64,000 bases of DNA from Trichomonas vaginalis G3 (lineage: Eukaryota; Parabasalia; Trichomonadida; Trichomonadidae): NCBI RefSeq assembly GCF_026262505.1, contig NC_067203.1, forward strand, positions 17,682,392 to 17,746,391, written 5' to 3'. The notes below the pieces were generated by a model, which saw only the letters and a program-made list of their open reading frames with translations, was not told the origin of the DNA and searched no databases. How positions within the stretch are numbered: position 1 is the stretch's first letter; each line of letters opens with the position of its first letter. Shown in pieces: positions 20,113 through 30,748 of this stretch. The position numbers and the translations under genes are program-made.

Positions 20113-21474
20113 TCAAGTGATTGGCAAAAAAATCTTGTCGGTTTTAGCATTGATATCTGCGCCATTTGGAATAAGAATTTCTACAGTTTCTTTGCATTTT
20201 CCCTTGGCTGCATAATGAAGAGGAGTAGATCCATTTTCGGTTTTAGCATTGATATCTGCGCCATTTGAAATAAGAATTTCTACAGTTTCTTTGCATTTTC
20301 CCTTGGCTGCATAATGAAGAGGAGTAGATCCATTTTCGGTTTTAGCATTGATATCTGCGCCATTTGAAATAAGAATTTCTGCAGTTTCTTTGTTATTATA
20401 TCTGGCTGGATAATGAAGAGGGGTCCATCCATCTTTGTCTTTAGCATTGATATCTGCGCCATTTGAAATAAGAATTTCTGCAGCTTCTTTGCATTTTTCC
20501 TTGGCTGCATAATGAAGAGGAGTAGATCCATTTTCGGTTTTAGCATTGATATCTGCACCTTTAGAAATAAGATATTCTAAAAGTGAGGAAAGATGGAAAT
20601 TCGGAGAATAAGCAAAACATGTGTTGATATCCTTTGTTTGGTCCAAATAAACTAAAAATGATTGGAGATTATTGTATTCATTGCACAATTCTAAATCAAT
20701 TGCTATGTTGTGTTCATTCATCAAAAATGTGACAAAATCGATATTATGTGATATTATTGCATATTCCATGCATATATGATCTGGCGTTTGTACTTTCAAG
20801 CATTCATTCATAATGTCTGGATTTCCGCTCAAAAACGAATATCTAAGACAATTTGGAGTGATTTCAGATTGAAATTTCGTTCTTAAGATCTTAAAACAAT
20901 CAACAGATCCATGATAACAACATAATTCGAGTAATGAATTACCATCAAATGAATATGGATATAAATTACTTTTTAATTTTTGATTTTTATCAAATCCTTC
21001 TCCTTCTGTAAAATTTATAAATGCTATTTTGTCATCATCCATAATAGATCTGTAAATTGTTTTTTGTTCGTGAATATCAGATGAATAATGAGAATATTCA
21101 AAATTGTTAAAACGATTTTGCCTGTTTTCATTCAATACAATATTGTATTCTTTGCAGAAAAGGTAATTAAAAACGTCGTCGATTTCGTTGACCTGATTTA
21201 GATGGTGTTCGTCAACAATTTGTTTGGCAATCGCTAAATATGATTTCATGTAGCGGTTGTTATAAATTGAAAGTTTGGATATTTTATCGATAATTTCACC
21301 AGGCGGAATTCGATAAGAGTCAATCAGGTTTTGTTCGATTTTTTTGTAAATTGCGTTTAATTTTTCTTCGTCATTTGTTTTCAGCCTGTACAAAGCATTG
21401 CAGACATCATTATATCCTGTAAAAATCCCCATCAATTTGTCATAATGAGTTTGGTTTGCTGTTCCCTTGGACAT
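20113..21474 (-). CDS. Ankyrin-repeat protein (DUF3447-like), about 453 aa
   Basis: Start ATG at 21474 (MSKGTANQTHYDKLMGIFTG). Residues 1 to about 200 match the N-terminal region shared with the gene at 54210 (both have YNRYMKSYL/YNNRYKKSYL-like and LLELCCYHG motifs). Degenerate ankyrin units follow, then at least five canonical ones (GSTPLHYAAKGKCKETVEIL, SNGADINAK). The last units are nearly identical in DNA, indicating recent expansion or gene conversion. The stop at 20113-20115 falls right after NGADINAKTDK, in the middle of a repeat, so the tail has probably been cut short. Protein-binding role expected; partner unknown. Confidence 0.85.
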   Translation of the reverse strand: MSKGTANQTHYDKLMGIFTGYNDVCNALYRLKTNDEEKLNAIYKKIEQNLIDSYRIPPGEIIDKISKLSIYNNRYMKSYLAIAKQIVDEHHLNQVNEIDDVFNYLFCKEYNIVLNENRQNRFNNFEYSHYSSDIHEQKTIYRSIMDDDKIAFINFTEGEGFDKNQKLKSNLYPYSFDGNSLLELCCYHGSVDCFKILRTKFQSEITPNCLRYSFLSGNPDIMNECLKVQTPDHICMEYAIISHNIDFVTFLMNEHNIAIDLELCNEYNNLQSFLVYLDQTKDINTCFAYSPNFHLSSLLEYLISKGADINAKTENGSTPLHYAAKEKCKEAAEILISNGADINAKDKDGWTPLHYPARYNNKETAEILISNGADINAKTENGSTPLHYAAKGKCKETVEILISNGADINAKTENGSTPLHYAAKGKCKETVEILIPNGADINAKTDKIFLPIT

Positions 21475-21489
21475 CAACCAAAATATTGA

Positions 21490-21648
21490 CGATATTGTAA
21501 TCTTACATACAAATTTCGAATTTCGAAAATTTTACGATATCGTAATCTTACATACAAATTTCGAATTTCGAAAATTTTACGATATCGTAATCTTACATAC
21601 AAATTTCGAATTTCGAAAATTTTACGATATCGTAATCTTACATACAAA
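21490..21648. repeat. 45-bp tandem repeat before an ankyrin gene
   Basis: Units start at 21490, 21535, 21580 and 21625 (the fourth partial) and are almost identical; each contains CGATATCGTAATCTTACATA and TTCGAATTTCGAAAATTTTA. The array ends 16 bp upstream of the ankyrin ATG at 21474, so it occupies the promoter. Each unit has the palindromes CGATATCG and TTCGAATTTCGAA. Confidence 0.85.
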
Positions 21649-21864
21649 ATGTCGTATAATTTTACAAGCCCAGGCCAAATTGCGAATAATTTTTTAAATT
21701 TCACTTGCATTTATTGATTTTCGACAAGCTGTTCAGCATTTCGAAAATCTTTTCATGTCATATTTTTTATAATTGCTTATAATATCTATTAGGATTAGAA
21801 ACAAAACCAACCTGATTTGATTTTGAAATTAATTGATCAATCGGCACTATAATTTAACCCAAAT

Positions 21865-23547
21865 AAAGGTAGACCAGCAAAAAATACGTTATTTCGCAAT
21901 TTTTTTTTAAAAAAATCTTATGGTACTTATTTTCATTTGAATAGCCTATCAGATGAATATAATTCTAAAGATTTAAGGGGGCATATTGAACGAGTCCTAG
22001 AATAATTATATTATTTGTTTTATTTGGCAATTAGCTATGATTTAGTTCCTCATATCTTCAATTAAAAATTACTATCGTTGTTTTCAAGGAATTTTGATTC
22101 CATTCATCATTTGGCTCGCTTTTATCATTATCTAACCTTCGAAAGTAGTAAGGTAAAAATTAATATTTCACATCTAATACTTTTCACCTATAAAATTGCC
22201 AACAGATATAACAGGATTCTTTGCTTACTAATACACTTTAACATATTTTGAAATGAAGCCCAATTTATCGGGCCGTTTTCAAGAAAAAGTCATTTTTGTA
22301 ATCAGAAATGGCAGGTTTCCTACTTGTGCATTCATAAATTGCAAAATGATAGAGAACACATAGGTGTTATACTATTTTAAGCTTATTCACGATATTTACA
22401 TAGCTTGTTGACAAGATATTGACAAATTTTCTATGATCTACACTCCTGAACAGGAAACAAACAAAACTTCACAGCAGATTTGCTAAATCTACTATTTTTA
22501 AATGTCAACACACAAATACATGATAAGCTCTCGGTTATTTTACAATTTTTTTCTATTTATCTATCATCTTGTACTAATATGTTACATTTTTTGTTTTCCT
22601 ATGAATAAAAATACCCTTAGCTTAACTTCTTTTAAAGTAATATCATTTCGTTATCTCGATATTTTACATTAACCATTATTCATTAAAATAATTCAATAAT
22701 TTTAATATATATTATAATCTGATAGTTTAGTGATCATTAATATACTCTATATTCCATTCTAAATTTTTGAAACAATTATAATTGAAAATTTGCTCTTGGT
22801 TTTGATACCAGAATGCAAACATTCTCATTTAAATCAATTATAAAACATCTTTATAATTCCAAAATTTTTCCATTTTTCATTTTTTAATGTTAAAATTGTA
22901 TTTTTGTATTAGATTTTTATTTTTTCGATTTTTTTTGGAAATTTCTTTATGAATTTGAGCGGAAACAAATGTATTGACATAATCCACTAGATGATATTAC
23001 TCGGTTTTTATAATTTGGAGATCATACATATATATTTTTGGTTCAATTCCAATTCGTATCTTATCAATATAGCTATTTGTAATTCTGTTAAAATATGCTC
23101 TTTATGTTGAATACTTCAATTTTGTTCAACAATATTATTAGAATAATCAAAAATCAACTCAATCAAAATGCCAAAGTTATGAATTATGATATTTTTACAG
23201 TTGTGAAGAAACACACAACTACACAAACTCTAATTTACGTGTGCTGTACCAAAATATTCATGTTATCTAATGACAATAAAAGAATATATACTAAATTTTC
23301 TGAAAAATATGTAATGTTCAAAATTTAAACCGCGAACACATTTCACATCTCAAAAGAATATATTTAGTGAGCAAGATATTGAATATAATTTTTAATAATA
23401 ATATCTCAAAATCGGCCCGATAACTTTCATGCGATACTTCGCACATCAAATATCCATCCCCTATATAGTAAGTATCCATCCCCTATATAGTAAGTATCCA
23501 TAGCCAAAATCAAAAATTATTGGTAAAAATTTTGCTGGTCTACCTTT
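21865..23547. mobile_element. Non-autonomous DNA transposon, 1683 bp, with 8-bp target duplication
   Basis: Terminal inverted repeats AAAGGTAGACCAGCAAAA match over 18 bp at both ends. ACCCAAAT flanks the element on both sides (21857-21864 and 23548-23555). The interior is very AT-rich with no credible gene; a 77-codon frame at 23095 has no coding signature. Near the right end TCCATCCCCTATATAGTAAG occurs twice in tandem (23453-23504). An 8-bp duplication is usual for hAT and some other DNA-transposon superfamilies; the superfamily cannot be settled from the ends alone. Confidence 0.8.
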
Positions 23548-23555
23548 ACCCAAAT

Positions 23556-23958
23556 TGATATATGCTATTAGTTTAAAAATGATTAAAAATTGTAACCGAA
23601 AATGGTCAAAATTAACTCGTAAAAATAGTATATTCAGAAAGCTAATTTTCCATAGATTAAAATGGCGAAAAAATCAAGTTGTCAGCGAAGCTGCGCGCCG
23701 ATAAATGCTGATAAGAAAACCGCCAATATATTTCAATTTCTAAATTATAAACAATTAAAAAATTATCGTTGATTTTAAAGTCCTTTCATGAGCCTTGTAG
23801 TGGAATTTTGACCTTGTAGCGCCGATTTTATGGCGATGTAAACCTCTTGATGACAATGTAAAGTGGCATTTTACATGACATTTTCTGGTTTATAAAAGAA
23901 AAAGTGCCGCTACTACAACACCCTTTTTTGCATAAACTGAGCCCAAGCGCACGTTTAA
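23556..23958. other. Left flank of the Polinton-like element
   Basis: Intergenic. CCTTGTAGTGG occurs at about 23797 and in inverted form (CCACTACAAGG) at about 47443 in the right flank. The element may therefore have inserted into an older repeat. Confidence 0.35.
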
Positions 23959-23961
23959 TAT

Positions 23962-23963
<2 letters not shown>

Positions 23964-24016
<53 letters not shown>

Positions 24017-24071
24017 TATTGGGGCTTCCAGGCACTTCGTGCCCTCTAGCCCCGAAGATGTTTAGTATAAA
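23964..24071 (+). repeat. Left terminal inverted repeat
   Basis: About 51 A residues, then 57 bp matching the right end in inverse. Inside, GGGGCT (24021-24026) pairs with AGCCCC (24048-24053) and GGCAC (24031-24035) pairs with GTGCC (24039-24043), giving a nested hairpin. Confidence 0.85.
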
Positions 24072-24094
24072 ACCGCTTTTTAACTTCACTTAAA

Positions 24095-24244
24095 ATGCCA
24101 CGTAAGCTACGTAAGAATATACGTAAGAGGAAGAGAGCATTGAAACATCCAATAGTAAGACTAACACCACAACAACAGTTGCAACAACAAATGCTGAATG
24201 ACCCACTATGTTGCAACAAATGTCAAGCAATCCTATGCTTTTAA
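24095..24244 (+). CDS. Short basic reading frame at the left end of the element
   Basis: 49 codons starting MPRKLRKNIRKRKRALKHPI, strongly Arg/Lys-rich, then Gln-rich and Cys-containing. It follows the left terminal repeat and overlaps the beginning of the next reading frame. Basic peptides of this kind recall DNA-binding core peptides of adeno-like viruses; that is only a compositional analogy. Confidence 0.35.
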   Translation: MPRKLRKNIRKRKRALKHPIVRLTPQQQLQQQMLNDPLCCNKCQAILCF

Positions 24245-25596
24245 ACCGAGTTGTTGGTGCACAGAGTGGAGGTTTAAGAGCGGCACTTTTAGCGAAAATG
24301 GCAGGCTATGGTGGAGCTGCAGACGGAACAGCCTATAACCCTCAAAGTCAAATGAATTTGAGTTCACTCAAAAATCAAATAACAGATGTCAAAAAGTCAA
24401 ACATAGACATACAGAAGCAAATAGGTGAAAACGAAAAGAAACTAGAATATGACAGACACACAAAGAAACTCAATGAGTTAAACGTAGAGAAAAAGAAGAA
24501 AGAAGAACAACTGAAAGAACTAAGTACAGAGGAATATGCGAAAAAAGTGTCAGAAAAAGCAACAGAAGTAGCAAAAATGGAACAAGATGTCATAAATTTG
24601 AAAAACCATACTACTCGATATAAAGTACTGAAAGATGAAGAGATAAAACAAAAAGCCCTGAAGACATATATGGATAGCGATGAGTATAAAAAGGAAGTTG
24701 AAGCAAATGTAAAGGCAGAAAAACTTTTACAGTTGCAAAACCAAACCGTACAGTATGAAAACTTAGCACAAGAAAGTAAAAATAACGACGCGGCTATGCA
24801 AAAGGCAATGAAAAGCGCAGAATATATAAAAGCTAACAATGACTGGTTAGATGCCCAAGCCAACGCTAAAGCAGCCCAACTCATAGGGTCAATAAGGACA
24901 AAAATACAAGCGGATGAAGACAGTTCAAATGAAGCTTTAACAAATGCTGACTTTAAGAACGCCTTCGAAGCTCTTCATAGTAAGGTGAAACAAGTGAACG
25001 ACTTCTCATCTGGAAAGAAACTGAAGTCTGAAGGTTTCGACAAAGAGTTAAAAGAAGTAGCACAAAATATGACGAAAATAACAGATGCAGCAACGAGACA
25101 GGCAGTTCAAAGTGCCTATGACGCCGTTAGAGCAACTGTTGTGAAAAGTCAAGAAAAAGAGTTACAACAGACCAAAACAGACCTAGTAAATGCTTTCTTA
25201 AAAACGAAAAGTCAGGTAGGACATTACGCTGCAGATGGAACATATGTGCCAGCTGGTGGAACTTATATACCAGCTGGTGGAACTTATATACTAGCTAGTG
25301 GAACTTATATACCACCAAACCCTCCAAGAGAAGCACCTGCACCAGGACTACCTAAAACATTTACATCGTCACATGGACACAGACACAGGCATGCACCAAA
25401 ACCAGCACAACAACCACCTCCACAACCAGCACAACAACCAACAGTTCAAAACCCTGCACAACCAGCACAGCAACCAACAGTTCAAAACCCTGCACAACCA
25501 GCACAGCAACCAACAGTTCAAAACCCTGCACAACAACAACCACAAACAGAGCAAGGACATAAAAGAAGTAGAGAACAAGGAACCAAGAATTCTTAA
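24208..25596 (+). CDS. Element protein: coiled coil with Pro/Gln-rich repeats
   Basis: 462 residues. Residues 50 to about 350 are highly charged and predicted coiled coil (KNQITDVKKSNIDIQKQIGE and so on). Then come a short repeat (GTYIPAGG, several copies) and a C-terminal region with QPAQQPTVQNPA repeated about three times. No catalytic motif. Probably a structural or scaffold protein of the element; not recognised beyond that. It is followed after 2 bases by the next frame. Confidence 0.6.
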   Translation: MLQQMSSNPMLLNRVVGAQSGGLRAALLAKMAGYGGAADGTAYNPQSQMNLSSLKNQITDVKKSNIDIQKQIGENEKKLEYDRHTKKLNELNVEKKKKEEQLKELSTEEYAKKVSEKATEVAKMEQDVINLKNHTTRYKVLKDEEIKQKALKTYMDSDEYKKEVEANVKAEKLLQLQNQTVQYENLAQESKNNDAAMQKAMKSAEYIKANNDWLDAQANAKAAQLIGSIRTKIQADEDSSNEALTNADFKNAFEALHSKVKQVNDFSSGKKLKSEGFDKELKEVAQNMTKITDAATRQAVQSAYDAVRATVVKSQEKELQQTKTDLVNAFLKTKSQVGHYAADGTYVPAGGTYIPAGGTYILASGTYIPPNPPREAPAPGLPKTFTSSHGHRHRHAPKPAQQPPPQPAQQPTVQNPAQPAQQPTVQNPAQPAQQPTVQNPAQQQPQTEQGHKRSREQGTKNS

Positions 25597-25598
25597 AA

Positions 25599-27384
25599 AT
25601 GCTTAAAGAAGACTATGGTTACCCAGATACTATTGACTTTAGTGACAGATATAAAGAAGCTATTCGAAAGTTCAAGGAAGGAAATACTGACCCGAACCTA
25701 TTTAGCTTTATGGTTCAGCACCAAATGGGATATAATTTCAAACCTGGAAAATACAAGCTCGCTAAGGGATATGATTTAATAGCATATCATCCAAATGACA
25801 TGGACGAATTTACTCCGAGATATTTGGTGTCAGAGCTAAATGACAATTCAACTCTCTTCATGAAACGCGTAAAAAATAGAGACGGAACGAAAGAAGAAAG
25901 GTTTATGAGTCCGGATGACTTAGATAGGGAACTTGTTGAAAACGGTCTCGGAATATATGAAATGCCAGCAGATGAGGTACAAGAAACTCCACAGGAAGAA
26001 GTTCAGATACAACCAGACATGGAAGAAATAGTTCAGCAACAACAGCTAGAAGAGCCTGAAGGAAACGAACAAGTCCTTCCTTTGGAAACTAACTTCACAG
26101 AACTAGATGAAGATTTGGAACAGCCGAAAAATCTTGACCCTCAACAAGAGTATGCGGAGAATATGGAATATTTCCAAGAGTCTAAAAAAAATTCGGCTGA
26201 CATAGTAGAAGAATATCGAAAAATGTTTGCCGACATACAAAAGACTCCAACACCAGATGAAAATATTCAGCATAGAATGGAAGTACTGAAAGAAAATGTA
26301 CACAAATACAACAACCCTTTTTACTTACGAGCATTTAACGTTCAATCTTCGGATGAACTCGGTGAAAATAAAAGGTTAAATTTCAAGAAAACATATAGAA
26401 ATGAAACATTGTTTAAAGTTCATTCAGAACCTAACCAAGATGGAAACAAACCTACTTTTGTTTCTGCAGACGATGGAACTACAATGAGATGGGGTCATAA
26501 AGCTAACCCGGATAGGTGGTTCATAAACTTACAACCTCAATTCCAAGAAGTTGTAGACGCAATGGAAGTCAATGGTGAACGAGACATAGCTGGTATTTTA
26601 AGCGCGGCTTTAATGCCATTGAAAGATATGAAAGATGCAGATATTTTGGACCAGTATGAAATGAACATGGCTGATGGAAATATAACACCTGACGTTCTAG
26701 AACATTTATCTCAAAGAACTACACAGAACCATAAAGATGGTATATTTGGTGAAGAGTTTAGAAAGAAAGTTAGGGAGAGAGAAGGAAGAGAACCTATTGT
26801 ACATGACCTTGCAAACGAAAGTTTTACAAAATGTCATAAAAACTTACTTTGCAGACGATGAATCGAGAAGGGATGAATATTTAAGAAAACTCAAATGGAC
26901 AGTACCAAATGAAATGTTAGTATTGAAAAACATGTTCCTTGACAAAATAAAACCAACTACAGAAATAAACGACGCAAGACTGAAAGATTGGGTAAAAGCT
27001 TTCCCATTCACAAAAGATATAGTTGGTAACATGGAAAGAAAACCAGAATGGCTACAAAAACATATATTTGGAAACGAGCTTATTCCATATGGACAGGCAC
27101 TGTTTGAAGCGCTTGAACCGGAAACTCAGGAAAGAGTCATGCAAACAATACGCGAAGACTCAAATACAGACTATGACAAACTCTTTCTAGGATATAGGTT
27201 ACCTGAGATGGGCGACCAGAGCCAAAAGGCAAAAAGGACATGGGAAATTTGCAACATACTAGATGAACATAATGCAAAGATGCAACAACTTCAAGCAGAG
27301 GGCAATGAAGGAAAAAGAAGAGTTAAAAACTCAGTCAGGAAGAAAGTAAAGCTTGGTCCACGTGGGTTCTATTATGACATATAA
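25599..27384 (+). pseudogene. Large acidic element protein, broken
   Basis: Begins MLKEDYGYPDTIDFSDRYKE. An acidic Gln/Glu-rich middle is followed by a more globular part (RWGHKANPDRWFINLQPQFQ) and a basic end (KVKLGPRGFYYDI). It lies between the coiled-coil protein and the capsid region, so a virion or packaging role is possible; no domain recognised. The gene is broken. Fossil. Confidence 0.5.
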
Positions 27385-27416
27385 ACCCAACTATTCTATA
27401 TTTTTACCCATATGAA

Positions 27417-29017
27417 ATGTACGCCGCTCAGAATATAACGCCAACAGTTTTGGATGCTATGAATGGAAATGTTTCCGAATGGTATAACGAATGCGACAAT
27501 GCCATTAGAAGGTCAGAAATAGTTCCTGGAACTTACGAATATACAACTGCTGTTTCTTATGGAAACGTAGGTGAGTTTGGAGAAGGTTCTTCCAACAGTA
27601 GATATTGCTTGCGACAGGTTTCATATAATTTCTATTGACAACTCTTTCTTATACGTGGAACAAGACATTGAAATAAAACCTTCTGCCAAGTTGTCTGACA
27701 AGAAAGGTTGCAATGGAATTTTCTATGTCGGATACCAATATGCTCCAGAAGTTTTCATGGGATATAAGATATATTCTAACTCTGACTTAGTTCAAAAGTA
27801 ACATGGGCAAACTATGAATGGTTCGCTTTGAAGAAACTCAGTACAACCACAAGCTAGAGAACAAACAGACCAGTATGCAACTATTGAGAAAATAAGAAGA
27901 CTTGACCCTAACGTTCCAGGAGTTTATGTTAACCTTTCTGGACAAACTGCAGCAGCAGTAACCAAAGTAAAATTGAAACTTAGAGTTCCTTTGTCATCTT
28001 TCCTCATCTTCAGGTTTTTAAGATACTTGCCAAAACTGGGCAGGAAAAATTTCTATCGAACTTACTCCAAGCAAAAATAACTTAGTCATTGCACCAACAC
28101 AAGACCCATTCACTCTACAGAAGTAGTGGGAACAAATAAAATGTCATTCGCCGACTTTTGCAAAAACAAAGTTGACTTAGACTTTGGTTTCTCAAACCTC
28201 ACACTGAAGTAAACTATTATTTCAATGCTGCTGGAGATGCTGGACCCAGTTAAGTTCACATGCGAAAAATTTTGAATGCAAGAGAATAGAAAGCAGACTT
28301 GCAGTCTATATGTTGGACCCAGATATTTCAAATGCTTTAGCTGCCAAATATATTGCAGTTCCACTTATGTTCCTATACACCAAATATCTGTCAAAGACTT
28401 TTGCAGGTGAAGTTGGAAACCAAAGTGCTGACCCAGGCAAGAACAGATATTGCCTAACAACTGCAATGAAACATGCAGATACTCTGTTTGTACTGTTCAG
28501 ACGAACTATAAATGACTATTCTTGTTTCTACAAACCCCGGTATTAAATATCATATAAACATAGATGGCAAATACTATCCAAGAGAAGAATATTCTACAGT
28601 TGAGGATATGAGGTCATAAACTTGACATTAGATGCTATGAACTTTAAACAACAACTTCACAACAACCATTAACCCCTGAAATGCAAAGTTCTATTATGCC
28701 ATATGTGAAAGTATGGACCCATACAGGAGCTCAAAAAACTCATATACAAATGGAGACCGTTCAAACTTTTGGCTTGGCATTCCATTTGCTGACTCAGAAG
28801 ACTTTATGGTGGTATTTCAACTGTTGGTACTGTACAAATACAATATACTGGTGACAGAGACGGTCCAGATGAACTGAGAGCAAAGAAGTTTACAAAACCA
28901 ATAGCACTTTTCACGGAAGATGCTCTTTTGAAAATTCGTTCGATGAAACCTGCTGGGGCTCCTCAGATTGGTATAACGACAGCTTCCATCGAGCAGATTT
29001 TGGCAGCAGGTCAGTAA
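27417..29017 (+). pseudogene. Probable double jelly-roll major capsid protein, broken
   Basis: Begins MYAAQNITPTVLDAMNGNVS. Pieces typical of Polinton capsid proteins are visible: YVEQDIEIKPSAKLSDKK, GCNGIFYVGYQYAPEVFMGY and, near the end, IRSMKPAGAPQIGITTA before AAGQ and the stop. Beta-rich character, length and position before a penton-like gene support the call. It is the most damaged gene of the element, with several breaks. Identification is inference from pattern, not from a search. Confidence 0.55.
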
Positions 29018-29330
29018 GTTGTTCTTGAACTGACTTCTCTCCGTCAAATATTGACAGTACGCCAGTTTTGACATAAAATTGTATTATAAACTTACCTTTA
29101 GAAATATCGGTCAGTTTTGTTGTTATATTTTTGTCTGCTTCAAGAACTTTCACCATCTCGGTTATACCAACTTTCTTTGCTTTATGAAAATATTTTGGTT
29201 CAGCAAAGACTGCTATTCTATAACATTTTCCATTGTTTGTGTAAAGAACTATTCTATCAATGAACTTGTATTGTTTGTGTGTGTAAACTTTGTTTTGCTT
29301 CAATTCGAAGAGATACTCAAATACGTCCAT
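28911..29330 (-). CDS. Unrecognised element protein, overlapping the capsid gene end
   Basis: 139 residues, MDVFEYLFELKQNKVYTHKQ onward; alpha/beta-looking with FIDRIVLYTNNGKCYRIAVF. Its 3' part overlaps the end of the capsid gene on the other strand. The start is 18 bases from the divergent start at 29349, and the spacer contains TTTTTATTCTAAGTAAA, readable as the element's promoter motif on both strands. Confidence 0.5.
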   Translation of the reverse strand: MDVFEYLFELKQNKVYTHKQYKFIDRIVLYTNNGKCYRIAVFAEPKYFHKAKKVGITEMVKVLEADKNITTKLTDISKGKFIIQFYVKTGVLSIFDGEKSVQEQLTDLLPKSARWKLSLYQSEEPQQVSSNEFSKEHLP

Positions 29331-29348
29331 CTTTTTATTCTAAGTAAA

Positions 29349-29927
29349 ATGTCATTTCCGAAAAATAGAAGCGTAAGTGTTTCAAAAGGTTTAATGGCGA
29401 TGGCAGATGTGAAGTTAAATTCACCAACTCAAACAAACAGTCAAAGTGTTGTTGTCAATGTCAAAGAAAGAGATGTTGAAGTGGGGAAACCATACGAAGA
29501 CGAAGATGGTATAACAATAGTTCCTGTAAAAGAACCAACATACCCTGAAGTTAGCAGAGACTTAAGTTCTGTTGCAGATATTCGAAATGACTACAAGCAA
29601 CTTAAAGACAAACTTAAAACTCAGGAGAAGATTTGTCAAGCTTTGGGTATAATGTTAAACTTGGTTGAGCACAACCCTGTAAAAGTGAACTCATATGTCA
29701 TCGCACCTCATGAAATTTTGAAAGAACTATTGAAACTTTTGACAGAGGCAGACGATATAAACATCAAAGAAATAGAACCCGACATTGCTTGCTGTGGTGT
29801 TTCATACAATGTCATTGACAAGATATACGTTATGAAAGGAGGCGAAACGTTGAACTTAAAATATAGTTTCCCAGACGTCATAAAAATATTTGACGACCAC
29901 AACATTTCATTAAAATTTATTTGCTAA
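29349..29927 (+). CDS. Unrecognised element protein, 192 aa
   Basis: Starts MSFPKNRSVSVSKGLMAMAD. An acidic low-complexity stretch (residues 30-60) precedes a helical region DYKQLKDKLKTQEKICQALG and a C-terminal globular part. Preceded by TTTTTA 11 bases before the ATG. It sits directly before the penton-like gene (4-base gap), so the two are probably expressed or used together. No domain recognised. Confidence 0.6.
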   Translation: MSFPKNRSVSVSKGLMAMADVKLNSPTQTNSQSVVVNVKERDVEVGKPYEDEDGITIVPVKEPTYPEVSRDLSSVADIRNDYKQLKDKLKTQEKICQALGIMLNLVEHNPVKVNSYVIAPHEILKELLKLLTEADDINIKEIEPDIACCGVSYNVIDKIYVMKGGETLNLKYSFPDVIKIFDDHNISLKFIC

Positions 29928-29931
29928 GTAA

Positions 29932-30720
29932 ATGGCAGAAGACATAGTGGTTTATACTATTACGACTAAAAACCCTGAGTCATATAATTCTATAACAACA
30001 AACTTACAAAGTCCTCAAGGACGGTATTGTAAACTAACCTTAAACACAATGACGACTAAAGCCTGTTTTGCTCTTTTGACACCAGAAGACTTTATTGTTG
30101 TGAATGGTAAAAAATACTTCTTTGAAGATACTTACTCAGATATACCACCAACAGGTTTTGTTGACTTATTTAATACTTTAAGGACGAGTGTAACATGTGC
30201 TGCAACTAGAGCAGGTTTCATTATGTTTGGATGTCCGACTGAGTTTACTATAAACAATATGAGCTATAATACAAAACTTATTTCTGGTTTTTACTACCAA
30301 CAGTTTCCTATAACAGGAAAAGGTGTCATACAAGGAATGTCTGTTCCATTGACTTTAAGTACACCTATTTTATATATTGTTTCAAACTTAGGTTCAAAGT
30401 GCTATTCGAATGTTGACAGAAACTACTATGACCAAAAGATACTCATGCGTATAAACAACACTTTCTCTGCTGGTTTGCCTATTGTTCATTCGAATGCAGA
30501 GTTTTCAGCTTTAGTAAACTCAAACACTTTAGCAAACATAAACTTAACCTTAGTTGACGCAAACTTTGTTCCTGTAAAACTTTTATGTCCTATGTATTTG
30601 TCAATGACGGCAGAAAGTTTCGAATTGGAAGATGCAACTGGTGAAAGTATTGTACTACAAGAACAACTTCAACAACAAATAGCTCAAGAACAACAAATGC
30701 AACAAATAGCTCAAGAATAA
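29932..30720 (+). CDS. Probable penton / minor capsid protein
   Basis: 262 residues, beta-rich, with a long central sheet-like region and NINLTLVDANFVPVKLLCPM near 205-224, followed by a Gln-rich tail. Size, beta content and position between the capsid region and the helicase fit the single jelly-roll penton of Polintons. This is inference by position and pattern. Confidence 0.5.
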   Translation: MAEDIVVYTITTKNPESYNSITTNLQSPQGRYCKLTLNTMTTKACFALLTPEDFIVVNGKKYFFEDTYSDIPPTGFVDLFNTLRTSVTCAATRAGFIMFGCPTEFTINNMSYNTKLISGFYYQQFPITGKGVIQGMSVPLTLSTPILYIVSNLGSKCYSNVDRNYYDQKILMRINNTFSAGLPIVHSNAEFSALVNSNTLANINLTLVDANFVPVKLLCPMYLSMTAESFELEDATGESIVLQEQLQQQIAQEQQMQQIAQE

Positions 30721-30748
30721 AAAAAATATTTTTTTTATTTTTATAAAA

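Noticed and set aside
23095-23328. 77-codon frame inside the 1.7-kb DNA element
   Set aside because: Low-complexity AT-rich translation with no domain; most likely chance.
24171-24190. Trichomonas-type intron 3' splice signal (ACTAACAC-like) near the first element genes
   Set aside because: Only a partial match to ACTAACACACAG and no convincing GTAYGT partner in a sensible position.
24375-24884. 169-codon frame antisense to the coiled-coil protein
   Set aside because: Ser/Phe-rich mirror of a Lys/Glu/Ala-rich gene; a typical antisense shadow.
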